Of a stretch of DNA of 64,000 nt, positions 1 through 12,900 are shown piece by piece (the stretch's first letter is position 1; every line of letters begins with the position of its first letter). Under the pieces are notes generated by a model, which was not told the origin of the DNA, did no database searches, and worked only from the letters and a program-made list of their open reading frames with translations. Source of the stretch: Centroberyx gerrardi (Eukaryota; Chordata; Actinopteri; Beryciformes; Berycidae); the NCBI RefSeq assembly GCF_048128805.1, contig NC_136008.1, positions 16,161,572-16,225,571 on the forward strand, written 5' to 3'. The translations under genes and the position numbers were made by a program.

Positions 1-298
1 AGGGAAGCACATGAAGAGATGGCTATAGAGGTTGGACTCCAGGTATCTCTGTGTGTGTGTTTAGCGTTAAAGAGAGAGTGACCGACACACTCCCTTGCTC
101 CCTCCTTCCCTTTGCCTTTCACCACCGGGGAGGGGAGTGAGCGAGGAACGTGGTGGGGATCAGGAAACATCTGGCAAGCCGGACAGCCCCAGAGAGGAAG
201 TTTCAAAATCTCCTGAAAGCAGGAGAGAGCCTGACGCTGGGACTGGGCAGGGTGTGCACACTGGGAGGTCAAACACTAGTTGGGCTGGGGACATGTTT

Positions 299-333
<35 letters not shown>

Positions 334-3300
334 GTTTACGGTAATTATGGCAAAAGGCGCTGAGTGATACTGAAGTGTCCTGTCAGAATGCATACAGTAC
401 AGTAACTAGATGAATGTCAGGTCTTTGACTGGTGGCACATAAAGTAAAATGCAGTGTGGTAGAGGCTGCTAATCTTCTTGGCGATGGTCTTGTTTGTTTA
501 CAGTAATTGTACTAATGTCTCAAAATTAGTGTGGTAATAATTTATTGATGTTAAAATGCTACACATAGCACCTTTAAATAAATACAGCCATAGGAGATGC
601 ATAACTGCCATTTTTAGGCCTGGTGTGGGTATATAATAATCTCAAAAATTATATTGAAATGACAAAGCGTAACTGTAGCCTGAGTATTACCCAACCTTTT
701 GTCTGTGGGATTTACTGTGAAACACTTCCCCAATGCCATTTTATTCATCTTTCACTGAATACATTCTAGATCAAGGTCGCTCTCCTTCATTTCATTGTGT
801 GAGCTAAGTGTGAACGCACTGCCGTCGCAGATTATTCTTATGTGTATATCGTCTCTGTCCTCTCTGGTTTACATGCTCCTCTATGGGTTGAGCAAATTCT
901 ACAGCCCTTGGGTTTGTGAAACCTTTTCAAAACCAGTTACATAAACTCAAAAATGCATGGTGGTCAAGGCTCTTTTTCTTTCTTCCTGAAAAGTTGACAT
1001 TTTGGAGACACAAGTTTTTTACCCGACAACAGCGATATGCTCCCCCTAATGTTTTCTCAGAATCTTACTTGGGGCAATAGAGTAGCGCTATAACAACTTA
1101 AAAAAAATGTGAAAAAACTAGAATTGTGTGTTGCTGCACACAAGTGACTGTTCTTATTACAGGAGATCATGGATTTGTCAGACATTAGCTAAATGAAGCC
1201 TGACATAATTATATGTAGACCAGCGTGAACATACTCTACACGTATGACCAAGGTAAAGCAAGGACAGTAATTCTTGGTATGAACACTTTATCTATTACCG
1301 TTATATCTTTTTCCCCGCTGTCAGCAGTGTGATGCTTGACTGGGTCCTAGCAAAGCCATTCAATTGTGCCGTTGCCGTTCAAAACTGCTGATACAGCAAA
1401 CTGCCGAATGAGAAAAGGTCCCCATCTCTAGGTGCTGCCTGCGTCTCTTTCATGTGAGGTTGAGTTCCATCGTTCCACTGTGCGCTTTGGTTCTTTGAAG
1501 ATAATAATTGATTGGGCAGATGTCCCCGCAAACAATATCTGTCTTTAAAAGTTGATATCCACCTATTTCCCCAGTGCTTTAACAAAATAACTCATCCTTC
1601 AATTCTTTATTGGTCCAAAACACCGGCATCAACAACATGAGGTTGTGCTTATACTACTTGTTCCAGGCTGACCTAACTCCCAAAGGCCATTCTGAAGACA
1701 GCTCAATAGGCTAAGAAGAAGAGATTTGTTTAGGTATGGGATCTTGGTAAACGGTTTGTATGTATGTGTGTTTGTGTGTGTTGGTGTGTGTGGAAGGTGT
1801 TGTGTCAGTCTTTGTGTTCATAGTTACGTCCATGCTCGTGTGTGTGTGTCCTTAGTAGTTTCTAATCATACTACTAATGGCAGTTTGGGCTTAATAGTAG
1901 AAGAAGAAATGATGAACTGGTTTAATCTGGGTGTGAAAACTATTCAATAGCACCTGGAAGAAGAGAATAATCCTCCTTGTTACGTTTGCAGGGGTGCAAG
2001 ATGGCATGCAGTATGAGTGAGAAGTCATTTAATGGATGAAACATTTTCCATGAAAACATGGGAATTATGAAAGTGGTGTAATCAGAGGAAAGAGTAAGCA
2101 GTACAGCAAATAAAATTTGGGCAAGATTAGAAAATAGTGGGCCATATCTTCCATGTGCATTATAGCTATTACATGCAAATGAGCTAGTGTAGCATTTCTC
2201 ATCAATTTCCAATTTATGACCATGTTAAATACTAAACGTAACAGTCACTCTTAAAACCATCTTGACCTTTGTGGCTAGTCATAATATTGGATTCTGGTGA
2301 CTGATGAGAAAACACTCAACTAAACATATCCATGGTTTTATTATTATAGTGAATCTACTGTATCTTACTGTCTTTTTCTACATAAATACAGCTTCATCAT
2401 GGCAAGGAAACTATTTAAGGAAACAATTGGCCTATGGAATAGGCAAAAAAAACAACCCTGTCTTCCTTCCCGCTCCTTTCTAGTGAAGGTTCCTCTGTGA
2501 GACAAAGCTACAAGGACAGCTCTTGCTTTAATGTGCTACCACTGACCCAGTTTCTCAAGTAAATGAATTGCAAAGCGAGAATGCCTAAAGTCAGACTTGT
2601 TCTAATACCGCTGTCTTTAACCAGGGGACTACCATGAAAACCAGGGGAGGTAAGATGCTGCCGGCCTGCAGCATTGCTGAAAAGGGCAGAAGTGATGACA
2701 CTCTATTTAGCTTGTTACAGTATGCACTTTCCAAAACAGTATCCAAACAACTAATTAATTTGAGGTACAATTTGGAAGAGAAGTGGATCATTTGTTGTAG
2801 CGTAAAAGCAATGCATGGCAAAATAAACAGAAACAATAACATTACCCTATAATGTAAGAATGATGAATGTATTTGTTCTGCATCAATAATATCCTGTATG
2901 ATGTATAAATCTAAAACAAACATAAGAGTAATATGATCCCTGAGCTATACGGAGACACTATGGAGCATGGAGCTGTGTGTGAATGTTTGTGTTTGTTGTG
3001 AGTGTGTGTATGGCATGTGTGGGGGTGTCTCAGCTATAAGGGCAGGGTGAACAAAATAATGACAACCCCTCATGAAAAGGGACTTCAAAGGAGTACTAAG
3101 TAATGTAAGACCATATAACCAGTCGAAATTGCAACAGCTCAAGTTGTCTTCTACACAAGTCTCTAGCTCACCCCTACTCCTCTCATCCCTCCTGTCCCCT
3201 TGAGCTACAGTGGCTTAGTTTACACAAAGTCAGAAAAGTAAGCTAGCTAATTAGACTAGAAATCAAAACAGAAATATCTAGTGTAGAGGCAAGGCAAAAT

Positions 3301-5070
3301 ACTGCTTTGTCATTTTCATTTTTGGCTTGAGAACAAGGGTTTTTAGAGCCTTCGTAGCTGAAATGTCTTGAGATGCCAGTTTCTTGCTTGTTGTGCCGTC
3401 AACATCATCACTAAGCAGTTAAAAATGTGTGGAGAAAGAAATGTAGTTAGTGGACAGTTTGAAAGCCAGGTGCTCTTGGGGGAAATATCAGCACCTGGCA
3501 AAGTAGGCTAATTGCTGCCTCATTGGATCAACAACTATATCAACCCCTTGCAGATAGGCCTATATTATGGTCATTCTGTGCTATGGGGCAGTAAAGGGCA
3601 CTCCAGGTTACTTATTTCCCCTTTAAATTTTAAGTAACTAACCACAAATAAATGCAGCAACACTGGCGAGTCATGCTGATTTAAGAAATCTGACAATTAT
3701 TTTATATGTGAGCTTTCAATAAAACAGGAGGCAACTAAAAGTTCCAAGGAGGCTGAATACTTAGTGCCTGAACTGTGCATATCGATCACAAAAAGTGCTA
3801 ATTAATTTATTGAATGTGGCAAAACGACCAGTCTCAAAAATCATGAAAAAAACAAAACAATGCAAAACACAGACAAGGGAAAGAGGATCAGTTGTTACAA
3901 GTCAAAGCTCAAAGATACTAAAAAAAATGGTTGCTGAACTTTTTTTTTTTTTTTTTTGTGCGTTTGCATGTATTTGTTTTGAATGCGTATTTTCGTCAAC
4001 CGCCTCAAAACTAAAGAAGAAGAAGAATGCTATTTTCATTGGCATAAATGTCTTCCCACTTCACATGGTGGAGCCTTTGCGCACAGGTTAAACATGGTAG
4101 CTGGTGCCTTATAATTCCTGGAGTGATATTTAGATGCTGGAAGCACGTTATCCTACTGGTAAGTACCGAATAGTAAGTTTGTTGAGAATTTCTGTGCTTT
4201 TTAACCAAGTAAAAACATACGGCTAACCTCTGTAACATTACTGAGAACTTCGGCGAAAAGCTAAGCTAACCAGCCATGTTCCTCTCATATTGAATAAGTT
4301 CAAAAACGACTTTTTTTTTCTTGTATTTAGTGGCTCAATATTATGTTTTGCTTATGTCGAAGAAAATGACTTATGGCTACAGGCCTACAACTTGTGAACA
4401 TTAACAGAATTGGGTTTCAAACAATTAAGCTAGCTTGCCCTTTCCTTTGATGCTGCCTGACTTAGAAAAGGGGTAAAGAATTAGCCTAACGTACACCATT
4501 TGAGGAAAATACTATTGCTCATGGACTTCCATTTAGTTTCTTGGCTAAAACAGATTTAGTTATCAATTTTAGTTATCAATCCCATATCCATGCTTCTACA
4601 TTGACTACTTTCTTTCCATGTTTCAAGGTATTGTGCTCTATGGTACAGTGCATACCTACCGGTATTTGCAGGTTTTCCTCGACATTTTTTTCCTCAGGCT
4701 TTATGGAAGGCAGAGAACCTCTTAAAGTGATGCGTGTGAGATATTGGATATAGTCTGCAGTAACATTCAGCGAAACTAGCATGGCAGGTTGTTGGCAAAT
4801 TTATATTCAGTGTTTGAATTGTTTTATTTACTATTCAAGACTTGTAGACTTAATATGGTGTTTTTTATAGCACAATGCAGTCCCTACATTTCCAGGTTAT
4901 ACCATGTTGGTATAGTGGCACATAGCTGGTGTGATATGGCTACTTTTGCAGATTCATTAAATAGTGTTCCAAGTTGTCTGATATAATTTTCGTGTTTTGA
5001 GTCTTTGTGGAAATATATGGCAAAACAGGGCCTTTTTAGTGGTGGCCTTAATATAGCTAATTGTACCGGT
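1..5070. other. Intergenic, no supported gene
   Basis: No reading frame here combines length, splice sites and a recognisable protein. Most of the longer frames read through GT or T-rich simple sequence. Visible content is a (GT)n tract at about 299-332, an imperfect GT-rich stretch at 1755-1850 and a poly-T run near 3940-3957. The first bases (1-42, plus strand) can be read as the end of an exon followed by a GT dinucleotide, but with only 14 residues no identity can be given. Confidence 0.6.
299..332. repeat. (GT)n microsatellite
   Basis: An uninterrupted GT dinucleotide tract of about 17 units. It creates Cys-Val and His-Thr pseudo-proteins in several frames that are not genes. Confidence 0.95.
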
Positions 5071-6844
5071 GGGTAAACGTCCCTATTAAGCCCATGTACC
5101 ATATAAGCCCACTTGCAACTTCTGAGTCAAATAAAAAAAAACGACATCATCATTTTTTGCTGTGACGTTTCTTCCAATGAAGCTGCTTGTTACATAAATT
5201 ACACTTTTTATTGTAAGCCAATCAGATTTGTCGATATTGAGTTATCGAAGCACATGTGTGACATGTGCCTGCTGATCCCAGAAGAAGTTGCAAAAAAACT
5301 TTGGTGATTTTGGTACTCAAAAAATTTATAATAAAATACTCAAAATTTAAGTGATTAGTGTTTTGAATAAGACATATGTTAGAATATTACTTGTTTTAGA
5401 AATATTGTTTCTTTTGAAATCAAAATATGAGTTTTAGCATGCTAGCAAACAGACCACATGCTGCATCAATACAGTAGCTGCATAGTATGGTTCATTGCAG
5501 TGACATAAAGCATGATAAGCATGTATAGTTTGCATTTTTTGTATGCAATTTATATTATTATACTGTTAAATAGACAATAAATGTGTATGTTTATCTTTAT
5601 TTATTTTTTAATTAACATTTTTACCTGGTGGGCTTAAAGGGGACGCTAGCAAAAAAATCACACTGTCTGGGGTGGATGTAAATGAGTATAGCTAATTACT
5701 TCTCTGCATGATCAATTTATACTTTTCATGTTATGTTAGTGCACCATATATAGATTTATTTCATATAGTTTTTTAATGTCATGTGCATATAATAAAATAT
5801 TCAGTCTTTTAACCATAAATTCACTGATGTTCCCTTCAAGCCCACCTGCTCCCATTAAGCCCACTTGACTGTGTTTCAATGGGGATTTTCTCCCTTTTGA
5901 CCTTTGAACCATTTTCCTCCATAATCAAGATAATTAATACCCATATTTAAATATCAGTGATATTGCATAGGTCAGTTCATTCTGGATAGGCCTATATTCT
6001 ATCCTAACATTAACAATAATTTTTTAATCAGATGAGTTTTAGTTTGAGATGACTAAAGTTAATAACTAAGTTCATAACTAAGTTATTGTTTAATTGTAAA
6101 TCCTGAAATTGACTCATTTACTAGCCTTAGAACATTAGTATTGAACCTGCAAACTGTTTTTCTTTCAGTCAGTCGGTCTTTAGAAATCTTCATAAAAAAA
6201 TCTGCACTTTCAACCAGCTGGCTGGACCAGAAATTTTGGCCAATTTCAAATGCCAACAGCACACCATAGGATAGAGATACAGACAAAATGACAACACATA
6301 TTGAAAGATGAAGTATTGAAGAGTAATTTCCACTATAGTTTTGATTTTGTTCATAAATAGTTTTTTGGCTACATTCCAAAGAAGACATGTTGTAAGTTTA
6401 GCTTTTTCTGCGTTGACAACACAGCAAAAAGGCTGTTCACGCCTATTTCAAATGCCATTTACAGGCCATAGGATAGGAGTGGAGACAAAATGAAAATAGC
6501 TATTGAGAGCTAAGAGATTACAGATTTGAATAGAACAAGTTTGTATTGTTAAGATTTTTTAAATATATATATTTATTTACCAACAAATCATGAAGTGGGC
6601 TTATTTGGAACACCCAGGGGCTTAAAGGGTACGTTAGGTACCCATTTAGCCCATGCCAGACTTTTGACATATTTTGACAAATTAAACAATAAAAATATTA
6701 GAAATTGGTATAAGTGAATTATTGACACTTCAAATGAGAGATTAGACTTTCATTTTAACTAAAATGTTCTCACTTAAATCGGGGCAGTATATATTAAAAA
6801 TGTCTGAAAAGCGGATTTGGTGGGCTTAATAGGGACGTTTACCC
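5071..6844. mobile_element. DNA transposon with 24-bp perfect terminal inverted repeats
   Basis: The first 24 bases (5071-5094, beginning GGGTAAACGTCCC) are the exact reverse complement of the last 24 (6821-6844, ending GGGACGTTTACCC). Related sub-terminal motifs containing 'agcccac' or 'gtgggctta' recur inside at about 5103-5110, 5628-5645, 5838-5870 and 6596-6655, as expected for transposase-binding repeats. The interior is AT-rich and has no transposase-like frame; the longest frame (6083-6388, minus) resembles nothing I know. I therefore read it as a non-autonomous copy. The immediate flanks (accggt / taggtt) show no clear target-site duplication, so the superfamily is not assigned. Confidence 0.75.
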
Positions 6845-7587
6845 TAGGTTAAAATGGACTTTTCCAAAATAGTAAACATGCTTCTAAGTTGGTATGTTCT
6901 TGTATGTTTTTTGGGTGTGTAGTCATCCACTGTTAATTTTTTTAGCCTGAAATTTAGCTTACCACTGGCCATAAGGCATTCTAACACAATGTACCATAAT
7001 ATCTTTTTGCATGTACTGTATTTTACAACTAGAGGTTCACTTCATATTTAATGTAAAGATAAGTACACTCAACTACTTATTTACTCTTTTAGTCAAAAGG
7101 GACAAATTTTGTGCTTTTATTTTGAAAACCAAATAACCCTACTTTCGGTATTAGTAGTTATCTGTAGGTGAATCTCAAATCCAAGAATGTGGAGACTGAT
7201 GTTTCCAGGTTGTCTTGGAGAGAACAAACTTCTCATGAAAACAAGCAGAGAGGCATCCTTACAGTTTGAGGATGCTTTCAGGAGATTTTGAAGGAGATTT
7301 TCTTTTTGGGGCTGTACATGATCAATTAAGATGCGCAGCTGTTAATTTCCCTACCTGCCCTACTATAGACTGTGCATGATGCCTCTTGCAATGAATCTTG
7401 GGTCTTCCCATTCATTCTCATAATCTCATTCATTGTCTTGGATCTTTATCCGTCCTTGTCCTTGTCCTTGTCCGTCCTCCGTCCTTGTCACCTAATCAAC
7501 ATATCTAAGCATCATTGGAACTTTATGGGAAGGTCTGGAGCACAGAGTGTGGATTAGATTACCACCTGCTTGAGAACTGGAGGCTTT
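6845..7587. other. Intergenic, nothing recognisable
   Basis: AT-rich sequence without a convincing exon. A short tandem run of CCTTGT/CCGTCC units lies at 7450-7490. Confidence 0.5.
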
Positions 7588-7706
7588 CCTTCTTGAAGAA
7601 CAGTCCAATATCCCAGTACACACAGTTCAGGACTTGTACAGTATTCCAAGAAGGACTGAAGCCCTTCTGAAGGCAAAGGGCTACCCTACTCCATATTATG
7701 TAGCCT
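7588..7706 (+). mobile_element. Tc1/mariner-like transposase 3' remnant
   Basis: The stretch around 'tattccaagaaggactgaag' followed by 'aggcaaagggctaccctact' resembles the 3' coding end of common fish Tc1-like elements as I remember them. It is short, has no open frame and lacks visible inverted repeats. The identification is from memory of the family and not from an alignment. Confidence 0.45.
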
Positions 7707-7761
7707 ACTTGATACTCATCTATATGTTTCCATTATTTTGTCCTGAATGTTCTTACCTCAT

Positions 7762-8213
7762 CTAGAAGGTAGTCATGCCATAAGTATCATAATCCCTCTT
7801 GGATGGTGTTGACAGCTTCTGAGACAGGAGATCTGAGGATTGCTGAAGTATTGGTTTTACATCTGGGTAATAATGCCCAAAGGCCTGAAGCTTTCTCAAA
7901 TTGGCATGGTGTTGTTCTCTTGACAGTTCAATGTGACATTGACCCCTGCTGGCCAAAATGTAAATTACACACATTTACCAAGTGATATATTCAATTTCTT
8001 CTTGCACTCTCCCCTTTCCTTCACAGTTCTTTCTACCACAAACCATAGCTTTGTGAGAGGCAGAGTTACCTTATGATTAATAAGGGACTAACTCCACCTG
8101 CGCTGCTATATCTCTCAGCATCGTATATGCTCTCCAGCTGTGGAAATGCAAGTTTAGGAAGGTCCAAGAGCTTGTCAGCAGAATCTCTAATGCCCCTTTG
8201 GGTGTCAAGGATT
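7762..8213 (-). CDS. Two 3'-terminal exons of an unrecognised gene (partial)
   Basis: Two minus-strand segments look like real exons. Exon a (8070-8213) follows an acceptor ending 'aatttccag' and ends at donor AG|GTAACT in phase 2. Exon b (7762-7948) follows acceptor 'ttttggccag', starts in the matching phase and ends with a TAG stop. Joined, they give about 109 residues, rich in Leu, Gln, Ser and Lys, hydrophilic and probably helical, with segments such as DSADKLLDLPKLAFPQLESI and HHANLRKLQAFGHYYPDVKP. There is no membrane segment. I do not recognise the family. No upstream exon was found between here and the end of the ferroportin gene at 9916, so the 5' part is missing or unrecognised. It could also be a decaying gene fragment. 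Confidence 0.4.
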
Positions 8214-9915
8214 CTGGAAATTTTATTCATTAAATATGCAAAGTTCACAAGGGACAGACAGTATTAAGGTTGTCCGTTTTCTGGGAACGATTCCAATTTT
8301 AACATTAACTCACGAAGGTTGAATTGGTGGCTTTATTTAAGTAATAGGCTGTGACTGAATAGGGTCACATCATGGATTGGTTATTTGCAGTGGCATGAAT
8401 GACATTTTATAGTCTGTACAGATGACTTAGACACAGGATGTATAACACGTATAATTCCAAAGCAGTGGAGATTAAAATCTTGAATTTATTGTAGATTATT
8501 TGTTGATGATTCTGTAAATTCAAGGCAGAAAATCATCTTCATTCATCTTTATTGTCTTTTCGTAAGTATCAGTCTGAAACAGGACAACACACAATACTGA
8601 AACGTAACAGGAAAATTATACAAATATATTGAGATGTGGTGCTGGTTGCATGACAGAAATGTAAACTTTGATGGTATTTTCACTGTACAGAAAGGAGATA
8701 TGAAAACATACAGTAGTTGAGAGAAATGTCCAGTCACTTTTCCAACAGTTTTCTTGTTCTTAGCTGAGGTATGGTAATGTTTAGCTTATCATAACTATGA
8801 AGCAAAGTGTAATACAATACTGCCATCATTGCAGTCATACAGATATGCTATCAGCATACAATCACTGATTTCAAACATGGCACAAAATGAAGATTGCTTT
8901 CCTTTTGGATTTCTATAAATCTATTAATACCACACTGTTTCTATATGAAGGAAAGTACCTACAATTTGGAAGCTATTTTTAAGTACACAAGCAATTAAAG
9001 TAGTTTCTATTGAAGTGTATCTAAAGAACATGGTTGATATGAGCTGGCAGTTTTACTGTGTAGACAAATGTTCATGTTTTAATCCATAAACCAGGTATAC
9101 ATGCATATTAACAATTCGAAAGTAAGGCAAATGTTTGCTTGATTCATCCACAGAGAAACAAACCAGGGGAAGAAAATGCTATATCCTTCCTCTTCTGTCC
9201 ATCAAAGGGGGGGGGGTGCCTTTATGATTTTCTTTATCAAACAATCTCACATCAAGTTCCCTTTACGTTCCTTTTTGGACATCCTGGAATATTTCCAAGT
9301 GGACGGATCAGTAACATCTATGCCACTTGTAAAAGTACTGTCTTGTCTTGTTTCTGTTTTTATGTAATATCACTGTTAAGTTTTCTTCACAACACCCAGT
9401 TCTTTACTGTGTGATGGTTAGAAAAATCCCTCAATCCATTCACCCTCCCATCTAAAAAGCTGTGTGAGATAACAGGCTTGTTTGATGAAACTCTTGCAGT
9501 AAACCTATGGGGTTCGAAAAGGCATGTGCTGGTGCCTCAGCGTTACCTTTGTGTCCTGCTGCATCTTACATTAGATCTCCCATCTTGCATCTCCCATGGA
9601 GGTACCAACGCGGCATCTGTTGTGGCCACATCAACTTATGTACATGAAGGGAGAGGGTGTCTCCCAGTCTAGTTCACCTGAGTTCTGGTTTGCTACCATG
9701 GCACTTAGCCATGCATGAATAGAGCAACCAAGGTGGGGACAGACACTTGCTGTGTTGTGCTGAAATGAATGGCTAAATGGGGAGTGGACTGTTGCATTGT
9801 TGCTTAGCAATGAGACTGCTGAAGGAACAGGAGGGAGACATTCATCTCACAGGTGCAGAGTGGAGTCTGTGCACGTGAGGGTCACGTGCCTGCATGCATG
9901 GGCCGTGTCCGCTCC
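8214..9915 (-). other. Probable 3' UTR of the ferroportin-like gene, then spacer
   Basis: No coding exon is visible. The first clear AATAAA signal on the minus strand below the ferroportin stop codon is at 8548-8553 (TTTATT on the plus strand), which would give a 3' UTR of about 1.37 kb. A second AATAAA lies near 8333-8338. Whether the transcript really ends there cannot be told from sequence. Confidence 0.35.
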
Positions 9916-12900
9916 TTACGTGTCAAGGCGGTGTTTTCTCTTGGCTTTGCGTGCATACAGGAAGTACATAGTGTGTCCAGTGGTGATGAATAAGACAGAG
10001 ATGATGACTAGGATGCCAAAGTGCTGTGGCTGTGGAGCAGAGATGACCATGATGAAGTGGAGCAGATCCATCAGGTAGTTCATAGAGCTCTGCACCCCAT
10101 TGACCACACCCCTCTCTGACTCACAGATGTTCTCCTGCAGGAGCTGGGTCACTGTCAGGTCAAAGGACCACAGACCTGGAACACATGCAGCAGAGAGATC
10201 ATTGGGGTCAAAAGTTGATTGAGCTATTAATACAGTTATTACTGTCATAACAACTGGTTATGCAGCTGTTGCAGTCACTACAAAAAGAGGAGTAGGTTGA
10301 TTTCGAACATCCATAGAAAATTAAATAGTTTTTATGGCAACAGTTAACAGTTAAAGTCGAGATGAAACGGCACTTCGAGAGTATCTAACTTCCGTATCGT
10401 GACGTATTTCCGAGTGAAACAGGAAAGACAGGCGGGACATAACGTTGGGAGGAATTTGATTTGAACGTTGAAAAGTGGGCGTGTCATAACACCCGAAGAC
10501 ACACCGAAGTACCATGCTGTTGCTAGCTAGCTAACTAATGAATCTTAGCCTCTTAGCTCTGTGCGCTAAAAGTTGAAGATTGATTGATGGGTGGATGTCA
10601 TGATATTATTGGTTGAAATTAGTTACGGGCATGCTTACGTAAGCACACGGCATATTTTGTTTTACAGGAAGAAAACATGATTGAATTTTGATATAAGAAT
10701 ACAATGAAATTGATTTTTGGTATTTTTTTTGGCATATATTGTTAAATAGGTGCACAGTATGACCGGGGATGTGATCTAAAAGGGTTAAAAAGGCATTTTT
10801 CATTTCATCTCGTCTTTAAAGCTCTTAGTTTACACAGTTCTTGAAGCAATCCATTTAGTTAAAATATGCAATAAATGAACAAAAACTGAAAAAGTAGGGA
10901 GTATTGTCTTATTCCCATGCATTGAATATCAATGTAGTGTCTGTGGATCCATATATAGCTTCAGTGCTGAAATCTGTTGAAACCAGTCGGCTTTGGGTGT
11001 CTGTCTACTCACCGATGCGTGCTGTGATGACACCCAAGAACAGCAGGATAATGGAGATGTAGGATTCTGGCACTGAATCAGAGGGCACATTGTCAAAGAG
11101 AACAGTGTTGTTGGTCCAGTGGATGGAAGAGCGGTCAGGTAGTAGTGGCTGATTGCTGCCCACCCTCAGAGGATAGGTGTGTTTTTGCCTTTGGCTTGCC
11201 ATCCCTCCAACCTCAGAAGAGGAGTTAGTGTTAATATAGGGCATCAGCAAGCTAAGATCCATGGGACTGCCAGGGGCAAACACAGAGCACACACACAGCA
11301 GCAAGCAGCACAGGTGGAGGCAGCTTGAGATGATGCCTGTGTTAACCAGGCCATAGGCCTTTCTCAGTTTGGTGAACATCACGGTGCCCATTAGCCCTGT
11401 GATAGCTGACACGCCCATCAGCAGACTAAGGAGAGAGCCGCTTATGCCCTGAGTATAAGCGTAGCCAGTAGTGATGCAGTCAAAGCCCAGCACTGTGGTG
11501 TAGAGGAAGGCCAGGCCCATGCCTGCCAGGAAGACAGGCTGGCGATAGTAGGCCCTCCAGCCATCTTTACAGGTGCTCAGCAGCCGCTGGAACCTCCGAA
11601 AACACAGAGGCAGGTTGGTGATTTCTTTCAGGTTCAGACTCATGTTGCAGTTGTCTTCTGTTAGAGCTGGAGGTTCTGTAGCATTACCTTCCCCTGATGA
11701 GGAAGAGGAATATCATCTGTCAGTGCTATCAATGCTAAATGATTCACACCCTTTGATGTACATTTTGGAGCTTAATCAGAGGTGTCATCTTTTCGGTCTG
11801 CTCTATAATGACTTTAGTCCTTCCAATGCAATGTCTGCTCAGTATTCTGTATCCTATAGATGTTATAAAAACCCACAGTACTCAAGAAACACACAGTAGT
11901 AGTCAGTTGTACGATAATTACAGCATCACAATGCAACAAATGCTTCTTGTGACATTCTGGGAGGCCCTAATGGAGAAAAATTAGGGATGAAGTAGTAGCA
12001 TTTTTTTCAGGTCTTATTTAAAAGAATTGCCAATGTCTTTTTCAGTGTGATAGGGTCTATTTTTTGAACCATCATTCCCTTAGCATTGGAGCTCTGCAGA
12101 ATAGGGTGAAAAGTTCTGAGGTCAAAAGTTGATTTAAGGGCGCTCTCTCACGAAATAGTCTGTTTGCTTAGTCTGAACCAGTGTGTCATCGATTTTTTTA
12201 CCAGCCCTTGGCAGCTGAGCCAAAATGTTAATTTTGGACACTGGCATTGATGTCTGACTCTTGAGGACACCGCTGAATATGAACGGTTGTCACGGCTCCG
12301 GGTGGTAAATGATATATCGATACATACGTTTCAAAGAAGACATGCTGCCGATATCAGCGAAGATGGCTGGAAGTGATGCAACATTATCATAACCTGTTCA
12401 CAATTGCTTTACAAGGAAGACGAGTGAGGTAGGCTACAGCTTATAATGCATTCTGACAACTGCACATGAAAAATGTATAGTACTGTTCCTGATGACATCA
12501 TATCACTACACAGTCGACCCACAAAGCACAGTGTTTTAGTCCACATGGCGTGTTCAAACCAAGCATGTTTGGAGAGGTTCAATCAAACTCTGGATTGCTT
12601 ACTCCTTTAGTTCGGTTTGTTTGAGCAGGTGAGAACAATGCCATTTGAACCTGGGTGCACACCAAACAATGAGACCGCCTGAAAATGCAGGTCTTGGTCC
12701 TCTTCCAAGCAAACTGTGGTGCGGTTCATTAGGATTGGGAACCTAATCATACCAACTGCAGGAAATTACCCCAAAACATGATTTTATGATGTTGTTTGTT
12801 CAACCGTCATTTCATATGGTTTTACAGGTATAAGGATATGGATGTTGACATCAGATAACCAGCAGTTACTCATGCTTGGAAAGCCTAGCATAACAAAATT

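Noticed and set aside
1-42. Plus-strand EAHEEMAIEVGLQ followed by GT, as an exon end
   Set aside because: Too short to identify, and the other exons would lie outside the window.
95-393. Overlapping open frames on both strands with Cys-Val or His-Thr runs
   Set aside because: They read through the (GT)n microsatellite at 299-332, and the rest has no family resemblance.
11573-11899. 108-codon plus-strand frame antisense to the ferroportin-like exon 7
   Set aside because: Shadow frame opposite a well-supported exon.
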